Origin: Bondarzewia mesenterica
Lineage: Eukaryota; Basidiomycota; Agaricomycetes; Russulales; Bondarzewiaceae
Length of the DNA stretch: 64,000 nt
Reading direction: 5' to 3'
NCBI GenBank assembly: GCA_004802705.1
Contig: SGPL01000120.1
Span: 1 to 64,000 of the forward strand
Part shown: piece by piece, positions 56,180 through 64,000 of the stretch
Position numbering within the stretch: position 1 is the stretch's first letter
Layout of the letters: each line of letters starts with the position of its first letter
Notes under the pieces: model-generated
Database searches by the model: none
The model's input: only the letters and a program-made list of their open reading frames with translations
What the model was told of the DNA's origin: nothing
Position numbers and translations under genes: made by a program

Positions 56180-58456
56180 ATGTCTCCAAAATCTCCCATT
56201 GACAGACTGCAGAATCATCCGCCCAGAGGTATAGAGTGGCGATCCTCCGTATGGTTCACAACGCTAGGTTTGCGTGCTTCCCATTGTTGTACTCGTGTAG
56301 CTAATTGCAATGCATGGGCCGTTCGAATCCGTCCAGTGGTCGGGGTCGGTTTGTACACTTTTCTATTTTTCTTCCCTTTGCAGCATTTTCACCTTCACCG
56401 TATTCCACAGGAGTCGCCACCGACATGATTGTATATTCTATCGTGATCCCAGTCTTCCCGTTTCACATGGAACGCCTTGGCTACAATAATATCTCTAACT
56501 TAGTGGGCTATCTACTTTTTGCCTATGTACGTACACTGAGTCTGTTTTTAAGATTTTTTTTTTCTGACTGTGTTGTTTATCATTGGAAGTCGGCTGGTCT
56601 GGTTGCCTGTTCGTATCCAGACCGCCTTCCGCCTTTTCGTCTGCCTCATGATTTCTATGACAGCGACTCCCTTAATTGCGTGGATATCCGAGCGTTATAA
56701 CTCGCGGAAAATGCCCTTGATGATTGGTTTGCTCACTCTCATAGGTTCTCAGGTGATGCTCATGGAAGCACGCGCGTACTGGGTCATGGTAGTGGCTCGA
56801 GTATTCCAAGGCATAAGCTCGTCAATGGTCTGGATCGTTGGCCTTGCCCTGTTGTAAGATGCTTTCAACATCTGAATATATGCCTTTGCTCATATAATGT
56901 CACCTCAATACGTGTCTTTGCTCATACCATGTTTAGATGTGATACCACTCCAGAAAAGTATATTGGTCGTGCGTGTCTCGTCACTTTATCGTTTGCCATT
57001 GGCTGAAACTTATTGTAACAGAGCAACTTGGTCTGGCAACGTCCGGGCTGTCACTGGGGTGATAATATCTTCACTCCCTTTCTACCATCTATGTTATCCT
57101 TATCTTCCCCGTACAGCCTTCTTATCGGACCTCCTGCTGGCGGCGCGCTATACTCGCGTTTCGGCTTCCGAGCTCCCTTTATATGCAGCATAACAATCAC
57201 AGCTCTGGATCTACTTGGTCGATTTCTCATCATTGAGCGAAAAGACGCAATCAAATGGGGGATCGACCCTGCTGTTGTTTTGGACGAGGCTGACGAAGAA
57301 TCACACCATGTAANCGATGGCAGCGAATCGACTTCCGTCGGTGATTTTTCGCAGACGAGCCCGAGCTTAGATGCAGAAGCTCTTGAAAGTGAACTCATGG
57401 CAATCAGCAGTGATGTGACTGTGACGCCCCCACAGAGAATGACCCAGATGAAAGTCCTTGCGAGGCTCGTGCAATCTTCGCGCGCTTCGACTGCTCTCAT
57501 CAACACACTCGTAATGGGGTAAATACAATTCTCGATCGCATTCTTTTTTTTCTGTTTCAGAATTAGATGTTCATTCCAACCTTTACAGAGTACTGTACAG
57601 CAGTCAAGAGCCTGCCCTACCCCTTCATCTTCAAGATGTTTGGAGCCTTAATTCATCTGCAGTTGGTCTTGTTTTCATAGCAGCCGTCATTCCGACTCTG
57701 TTCTGTAAGTCAGAGGAATTCCCTGGATATTTGATGTTCAATTCTATCAACATTGGTTCTGTAGCAACCCCCATCGCTGGCTGGTTCGCGGATCACAAAG
57801 GTTCCGAATGGATAACTGTAGCATGCTTGGCTCTAGCACTTCCATGCTGGCTTCTCGTCACCATCGACGGTAAAATGCCTTTCTTTGTTTTATCCTTTTC
57901 GCTTCAAAGTGAGTGTACTGTCGTATGCTTTGATCGATGCGCTCGTTCTGATTTTTTTTTTGCTCTCGATTCATCAGATTTGTTCACTGCTGCATTGATC
58001 GCTCCTCTCACAACCGAGCTGGCATTGGTCGCAAAGACCCTCGAAGGCGTTGGTTGTGAGCTGAACGTAATTGACTCGTTATCGATCACCAGCTCATTCG
58101 ACCCTGTGCTTAGATGCACATGTGTACGGCGCATACAACTTCGCATACGGGATAGGGTCATCAGGTTCGCCCGCCAACGAATATATAGCAGACGTATGCT
58201 CACCCCATAACAGTTGGGCCTATTATTGGCGGTCAGGTAGCATATTTCCTCTTCGTCGCTCTCACATGTGCCATATTAAATCGAATCTCTGTCGCAGATT
58301 TATGCGCACGTCAAACGGGGTTGGATGGCCGTCAATCTGTTTGATGTTGGACTGATAACTTTGGCCATCCTTTTGGCCTTCGCTAATACGGGAGACCGAC
58401 CGCTCTTGATCAGGCTTATAGCGAGCTTTAGAAAGGAGGAAAGAATTAGGCTGTAG
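56180..58456 (+). CDS. MFS transporter, DHA1/vesicular-amine-like
   Basis: Twelve-helix proton antiporter of the DHA1 drug-exporter type, most likely in the plasma or vacuolar membrane; substrate unknown. Exons: 56180-56267, 56337-56348, 56411-56526, 56590-56608, 56664-56853, 56937-56965, 57022-57058, 57117-57518, 57589-57704, 57765-57908, 57978-58055, 58114-58164, 58214-58236, 58298-58456, giving 487 residues. Marks: VATDMIVYSIVIPVFPF in helix 1, SERYNSRKMPLMIGL in the 2-3 loop, ARVFQGISSSMVWIVGLALL in helix 4, LLIGPPAGGALYSRFGFRAP, and AGWFADHKG in the 8-9 loop. A long hydrophilic centre loop holds one ambiguous base (N at 57314). Exons of 12, 19, 23 and 29 nt are fixed by phase and by the family pattern. 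Confidence 0.85.
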
Positions 58457-58843
58457 ATAGACAAAGCCATCAACAAATGTTTCTGTATATATCATTGGGT
58501 ATTTGAACCGTTGATCTGATGGCGTGGTACCTCACTATATAGATACTTCATAATGACTTGTGACAAATGTAAATTGCCAATGCACTCCCAGGGATACGAA
58601 CTTCAAAGGGATCTAAAGGGTATCTTGAATCAAGGATGCGCTGCGCATTATGCCCGTCCGATCGGCACCGGTAAAACTTGAGCGTTATTCATAATAACCC
58701 GCAGCAAGCAAGCACGATAACGATTGGCATCTAGATAGTAAGTGAGTACACAAGATTTGCAAGACGTCCATGAAGTAATTAGTCTAACCACCCGGTCCGT
58801 GTCCAAGAATATCAAACGATACCCTATACACCGTATTCATCAG
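58457..58843. other. Convergent 3' region, nothing recognised
   Basis: 387 bases between the MFS gene (+) and the thioesterase gene (-). No gene or repeat was seen. Confidence 0.4.
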
Positions 58844-59746
58844 CTAGGGTCCTATAATTACCCCATCGATCACTGGATTCATGCCTAGCACTGCTAGCAG
58901 CCAGTGCAATAGGTCATTCATCTCAGCACCATTGACGGTATGCCCCAACCCATCATACCTCTTGAATGTCAGAAACTGTGCAGGGAAGCGCAATACATCT
59001 CGAAGAAATGACATCATCTCCTCGGAATAAGAAGTCGGTATTTCTTCATCATCCCTTCCATGTCCGCAAAAAATCGGAAGATTGGGTTCGGTATAGACAA
59101 TTTGCTGTCAATCAAAGGAACCGTGAGGACATTGTCAGACGCCGACGAAACAGGTAGCGATGATGTTACCTCTCGCGCACGATGTGGGATCCAGCCCGAC
59201 AAGCTCGCGACGCCTCCGAGCTCGTGTAGGGTCGTCAGGGCGACCGCCAAACCCAGCGCCGCACCCTGGCTGAAGCCAACGAGCACGACCTTGCGCGAGT
59301 CTATGCCAGCGTGCACCTCCGCTTGTATGATGCTCTCTACAGTGGACATAGACTGGGCAATACCCACTCCGTCCCATTCTGCCTCTCCAGGAGGCAGTGT
59401 CGCGATGTCGAACCAGTTCGGGCGACTCCGTCCTTGGTTGAACGTCACTGGTTTGCTGGTCCTATGCAGGGTTATAGTCAGTACTCAAACAGCGAGACAT
59501 GACGGTAACTGTACGCCTCAAAGCTCACGCTTGTGGCAGGATCCATTTAATCTTTGGTAATTGTCTGGAAAGCCCTTGGATGGTCGCTCTCCACGATTCG
59601 TTGATCTCGCCTAGGCCCTAATTTATACCAATCCGTCAAGTTCCAATGGTCTATGTAGCACAATACCGTGCAAGACGAACATGTAGAAATATCACCGTCG
59701 CTTCGTGTTGTTCTGTAGCCGGTATTCGCAGTTCGTCTGGAGTCAT
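58844..59746 (-). CDS. Acyl-protein thioesterase / lysophospholipase (APT1 type)
   Basis: Cytosolic serine hydrolase that removes palmitate from S-acylated proteins and can cleave lysophospholipids. Exons: 59681-59746, 59529-59617, 59170-59461, 58844-59104, giving 235 residues. The oxyanion strand is VIFLHGLG, with the intron between His and Gly. The nucleophile elbow is VLVGFSQGAAL. The acid is in FCGHGRDDEEIP and the catalytic His in DGLGHTVNGAE, so the triad is complete. The intron 59105-59169 moves the frame so that QIVYTEPNLPIFCGHG follows WIPHRARE. The start at 59746 has a stop upstream in frame. It could act on palmitoylated proteins such as the nearby VAC8 product, but there is no direct evidence for that pairing. 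Confidence 0.9.
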
Positions 59747-60166
59747 GGGTAGAAGAGGAATCGAGCCCATACTCACACTGGGTGTTGAGAAATATATTTA
59801 ACATTATGCGACCCGCACAGCCTTGCTCTCTCCTAGGATCTTGATGATCTTGTGGGGTAGGAATGTCCGCAGCATACTGCGCGAGAGCACATACATAGCC
59901 TCAAGCTTATGGACTTGTCAGCGCTTGTCCATAATAAAGTACTACGGACAATAGATACTCATGACTTCCGTCGCCCAGAATCTCATAGTTAGTCAGGCAG
60001 AACATCACCGAAGGCGAGAACGACGATCATCGTCATCCGGTATTGAGCGCCAGGCGAACTAGTAACTTTAAATTAGAAGCTGCAGTGATCGTCGAAATAC
60101 AGCTTACTGGCGAGAAGGATACACGGTAAGTCGCTGGCGTCGTTGTACAATATCAGGTAGAAAACA
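59747..60166. other. Unresolved region, possible gene remnant
   Basis: Minus-strand frames here are short. One reads HKLEAMYVLSRSMLRTFLPH and ends at a stop near 59801. Candidate splice sites do not connect the pieces convincingly. It may be an exon of a gene that was not recognised, or decayed coding sequence. Confidence 0.25.
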
Positions 60167-60461
60167 TCAGCGTACTACGAACGCCGCAAATATTGTCACC
60201 TTCATGAGATCCGGAGTGCGCATGCCCTGCGGGAACGAATTGGACAGCGCTTGCTGTCGCGATACGCAGCGGGCGCCTTGACTCCGTTGTGGTCCACCAG
60301 TAAAGTTCGCCTGAGCGTAGCCGCGGTACTTCACAGCCATTGACCATGGTTCGACTCCAAGCCTTCAGATTCATGCATCATAATACAATCCGTGAGCGCG
60401 CAGATCACATACCGGCTATGTTCCTCTGCTCGAAAATATGCTTCTCTTCAAATGAACCCAT
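60167..60461 (-). CDS. Possible small two-exon gene, unknown
   Basis: Weak call. Exons 60413-60461 and 60167-60354 join in phase to give 78 residues: MGSFEEKHIFEQRNIA, then VEPWSMAVKYRGYAQANF and, at the end, TPDLMKVTIFAAFVVR. The final hydrophobic TF-containing strand is vaguely like the end of DUF6593 proteins common in Agaricomycetes, but the match is too weak to rely on. The donor GTATGT is good; the acceptor is ordinary. Confidence 0.25.
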
Positions 60462-61043
60462 TTGGGGGTCTGAAGAACAGTCGAACGGTGAAAGTTACGG
60501 GGGTCAACACAGCTTGCTAGTCGGCTAGTGCGACCCGCGTGGGATCCTGAGAAGCATAGTAGCGATTCCATGATCTGGCCTGTGAGTTAAGTACGGCAGA
60601 GGAACAGAGGGAGCTGCGCGGTGCCAAGCGACGTTCGGTGATGGCTGGTGTGCGTACTGTTCGAGTGGCCTCATTGAGAGTCAACGGACAAAAGGCCTGA
60701 TATATTTGAGAGAAAAATACGCGAACACTTCGGAGTCCCGGAATAGCTCAAAAAGAGCAGATACAGGGCAGTGCACTATGTAAGTAGTGCGGCCCAAGCC
60801 TGGCGGCCACAACTCACCAAATGTCGACTTGATAGGCCGAGTAAGTACACCGGATCCAGGAGCAAGCGGCCAAGACGTATCCAAGGCGGCCATCCACGCG
60901 AGCACACGTGGACCTTCCAAATGAAGTATTGAGGTAAATATTGGGACCAATGTGCAAGTTGTGAAGTTCCGCTCTCATCATTTCTGGCACTATCCTCTCC
61001 CTGCCGCCCACTCTGTAGCCTGGTCTTGTCTCCGTTTTCAGTC
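60462..61043. promoter_or_regulatory. Intergenic: upstream region of VAC8
   Basis: About 580 bases between the weak small gene and the VAC8 start. The minus-strand frame at 60681-60950 has no family features. Nothing else was recognised. Confidence 0.4.
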
Positions 61044-63442
61044 ATGGGCAACATTTCTAGTTGCTGCGATGCTTGCTGTCAGTTTGGTTCTTTTTCTTCT
61101 ATTGAGTCGTGCTGATGGATCTCGGCACAGTCCGTTCGCGCAGGTCCCAGTCGTATGAGCCTCTACTTCTTGAAAACGAGCGAGAGGCAGTGGCAGATCT
61201 TTTACAGTACCTGGAGAGTGCGTTTAATTACTTGCTTGTGGAGGTGGAAGTCCTTGCGATGTCTGACTTTCGATGCTTGAGTAGACCGAACGACGACCAA
61301 CTTCTTCTCGGGATCCCCACTCTCCGCACTGACTACACTCTCCTTTTCTGATAACGTCGACCTCCAACGCAGTGCGGCCCTCGCCTTTGCCGAAATTACC
61401 GAGAAAGAAGTGCGAACCGTTGGACGGGACACACTTGACCCCATTCTGTTCCTGCTCAGCAGCCATGACACGGAGGTGCAGCGGGCTGCCAGTGCCGCGC
61501 TCGGGAATCTGGCTGTCAACAGTGCGTTACTCTTTCATGTATTGAGACATTCACTGAGGGACTAACGGGGACGAACAGCTGATAATAAACTGCTCATTGT
61601 GAAGCTCGGTGGACTGGAGCCGCTCATTCGTCAAATGCTCAGCCCGAATGTGGAGGTTCAGTGCAATGCGGTTGGCTGTGTGACGAACTTGGCTACTCAT
61701 GGTATGTTGTGCACTTCGCTGGAGAGGGCGAGATGATCATCTCAATCTTGCCCCACAGATGACAACAAGACGAAGATCGCAAAGTCAGGAGCTTTGGTAC
61801 CGTTGACACGATTAGCCCGCTCGAAGGATATGCGAGTGCAGCGAAATGCGACAGGCGCGCTATTGAACATGACGCATTCTGGTGAGCTTGTAATTTGTCT
61901 TGGTGCTGCGCGGTCTTTCAAACCCAGTTGATCGTCTATTCAGACGAGAACAGACAGCAGCTTGTGAATGCCGGCGCCATTCCAGTCCTTGTCAGTCTCT
62001 TGAATTCGCCCGACACTGATGTCCAGTACTACTGCACAACTGCATTGAGCAACATTGCTGTTGATGGTGAGTTGTTTGCCTTTGCTTTGATCAGTGGAGT
62101 TTTTCAAATATGCTTGGCAGGCTCGAATCGTAAGAAGTTGGCGCAGAGTGAACCCAAGCTTGTGACGAGTTTGGTCCAACTGATGGATAGTCCAAGTTTG
62201 AAAGTTCAATGTCAGGCTGCGCTTGCACTCCGGAATCTGGCGAGTGATGGTAAGACTTCGGCGTGTGCATTTTTATCAGCATCTGACATTGTCATTTCCA
62301 GAAAAGTACCAGCTTGAGATAGTTAAAGCCGACGGTCTACAGCCCCTCCTCCGCCTCCTCCAGTCCACATACTTGCCCCTTATCCTTTCGTCAGCAGCAT
62401 GCGTCCGGAATGTCTCTATTCATCCACAGAATGAATCTCCCATCATTGAGTCTGGCTTCCTACAACCTCTCATCAACCTCCTTTCTTTCAAGGACAATGA
62501 GGAAGTGCAATGCCATGCAATTTCCACACTGCGTAATCTCGCTGCAAGCTCGGAGAAAAACAAGCTCGCGATCGTCAAAGCCGGCGCGGTGCAGTCGATC
62601 AAGGAGCTTGTTCTTGAAGTGCCAATGAACGTGCAGAGCGAGATGACAGCGTGTGTGGCCGTCTTGGCGCTCAGTGATGATTTGAAGGGGCAATTACTGG
62701 AGATGGGAATATGTGAAGTCCTAATTCCGCTCACGAATTCACCGAGCTCGGAGGTGCAGGGTAACAGTGCCGCTGCATTGGGTAACCTTTCCTCGAAGGG
62801 TAAGTCCTTTTCTAATGAAGATCGGGACGATCAGCGTTGATATATTTGTTTTGCAGATGGACGGACGGCTACGGATGACTATTCGGCATTTAACGACGTC
62901 TGGGATAAGCCAGACGGCGGCATGCACCGTTATCTGCACCGTTTCCTAAGCAGCCCAGACGCTACATTCCAGCACATCGCGGTTTGGACAATCGTGCAGC
63001 TGTTGGAATCAGGAGGTTCGTCCTTGTCTTTATCAGATGCCTCACACAACTGACGTAGCTGCCCCAGATCCACAACTGATCAGCAGCATTCGCAACTCCA
63101 ATCTCTTGGTACCAAAACGTTCGCGAACTCGCCAGCTCGCGATCCATCTCTCCAACTTCATCCGCAGGCGGGACACCTCGCTCGCACCGTTCGCAGGCGC
63201 ATTCGTATTCAGAGACCGAGACGGGCGAAGGACAGGGCGAGATTCAACTGCTGGCACGCAAGATTTTGGAGTTCGTAAATGGCGACGAGACCGTCGTGCC
63301 GACGAGCTCGGCACCATCGCACATACAGCCTGGATCGTCGATCGGACAGGAGTCGACTGTGAGTGGGAAGGACCACGAGGAGCTTAGGAAGAGTGTACGG
63401 GAGGCGCTTGGTGGCGGGTCGCTTGGACATTCCTATGCTTAG
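61044..63442 (+). CDS. VAC8: Vacuolar armadillo protein VAC8 (one frame break near the 3' end)
   Basis: Lipid-anchored armadillo scaffold of the vacuole membrane, used in vacuole inheritance, fusion and nucleus-vacuole contacts. Exons: 61044-61081, 61144-61217, 61285-61521, 61579-61701, 61759-61881, 61944-62066, 62121-62249, 62302-62799, 62857-63015, 63068-63442. The N-terminus [12 protein letters not shown] offers Gly2 for myristoylation and several cysteines for palmitoylation. [15 protein letters not shown] opens the armadillo array, whose repeats end in LGNLAVN, VTNLATH, LLNMTHS, LSNIAVD, LRNLASD and so on. Exons 4-6 are each exactly 123 nt, one repeat each. After SNLLVP a run of four A (63114-63117) shifts the frame. 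Without one A the chain continues VRELASSRS... to [15 protein letters not shown] and a stop at 63440-63442 (about 625 residues). As written, it stops at 63387. Confidence 0.93.
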
Positions 63443-64000
63443 AGTTTGGGATGGTATCTGGTGAGTACGTTGGACGGGTGTATCGCAGAAGGACGATTGT
63501 CTTCTCTTCCTTTCCCCCCCCTTTTTTAAGGTTTCCTATCAATACTCGTTGTCTTTCTATATATTGCGCCCCTTTTTAACCTTCCTCGCTATGTTCTCGT
63601 TATTCTGTATCGATGTCTATCCATATCTACATAGTTGTCCTCAGACCCGGCTTCGCTCCTTCTGTCGAATGTTCATTCCTTGCCAGATGCTGGCTCTGCC
63701 CGTCGACTTTGTCGGGCTACACCTACATCTGATTCCCTTTTGTCTTCATTCTCTTGGCTCGCTCACCCAGTCGCTCGAATTCATGTGGCAGTACATAGCT
63801 TAGCGGTGGCACATATATGACAGTAGTGTGCGTCATTACAGGTCGTTACAGGAATTCGTGAATGTGAAGTATGGTGCATTGATGTTGCTTTCCGGATCCA
63901 GCATATCGATCGGGCAGCTCCCACTCTGTATTGCTTCTATTGCTATTCCCGTTTCGATATCTTGGGTATTATGAGACCGATTCAGAGCCTGTATTGAGGT
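63443..64000. other. 3' flank of VAC8, nothing recognised
   Basis: 558 bases to the window edge. A pyrimidine-rich stretch at 63509-63550 and AT-rich sequence suggest UTR and terminator region. No further gene is supported. Confidence 0.4.

Noticed and set aside
1..64000. tRNA or rRNA genes, transposons, CRISPR arrays, secondary-metabolite or defence clusters
   Set aside because: None were recognised. The gene content is housekeeping and intron-rich throughout; a tRNAscan and repeat search would be needed to exclude small RNA genes fully.

Overview
The window is nuclear DNA of a basidiomycete fungus, most likely an Agaricomycete. It carries about 22 tightly packed protein genes on both strands. 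Almost every gene is cut by many canonical introns of roughly 50-70 bases. The strongest taxonomic marker is a dynein heavy-chain gene that begins just before the linker/motor region and has no tail. This matches the dhc1/dhc2 split described for Agaricomycetes such as Schizophyllum commune. No prokaryotic features, transposons, rRNA, tRNA or CRISPR arrays were seen.

Layout. 1-690: 3' end of homoserine kinase (+). 890-2010: HAUS1-like augmin subunit (-). 2490-13924: dynein motor half, 20 exons (-), head to head with SmE (+, 14111-14713). 14904-16212: PEX10 (-), head to head with a Mgr2/Romo1 protein (+, 16356-16988). 17669-19055: unknown protein (-). 19677-20199: mitoribosomal mL43 (-). 20509-22958: nuclear protein with a Tyr/Gln/Gly-rich tail (+). 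23775-25487: Fpg/MutM-type DNA glycosylase (+). 25554-28125: UTP5/WDR43 (-). 28533-29822: Pho85-type CDK (+). 30687-40820: very large hybrid histidine kinase (-). 41530-43657: SUB2 (-). 44150-45663: mitochondrial dicarboxylate carrier (+). 46301-46937: unknown (-). 47224-48168: VPS28 (+). 48528-50734: ROK1 helicase (+). 51694-53106: HMG-box factor (+). 53531-55814: CCA-adding enzyme (-). 56180-58456: MFS transporter (+). 58844-59746: acyl-protein thioesterase (-). 61044-63442: VAC8 (+).

Most genes are housekeeping: mRNA and rRNA processing (SmE, SUB2, ROK1, UTP5), tRNA maturation (CCA1), organelle biogenesis (PEX10, Mgr2, mL43, DIC1), endosome and vacuole function (VPS28, VAC8), and mitosis or transport (HAUS1, dynein). 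There is no operon-like functional unit, but several gene pairs share short divergent promoters of 140-500 bases.

Points worth following: (i) the split dynein; (ii) a 4-nt microexon in the Mgr2 gene, whose skipping would create an immediate stop; (iii) four GC-AG introns; (iv) frame breaks in four conserved genes (HAUS1, PHO85, ROK1, VAC8), each inside a tiny mono- or dinucleotide repeat, which suggests indel errors in the assembly; (v) a GC-rich motif shared by three promoters; (vi) a histidine kinase whose N-terminal kinase domain has lost both catalytic aspartates. Exon borders were read by eye from GT/GC-AG signals, phase consistency and protein family expectation. No alignment was run.
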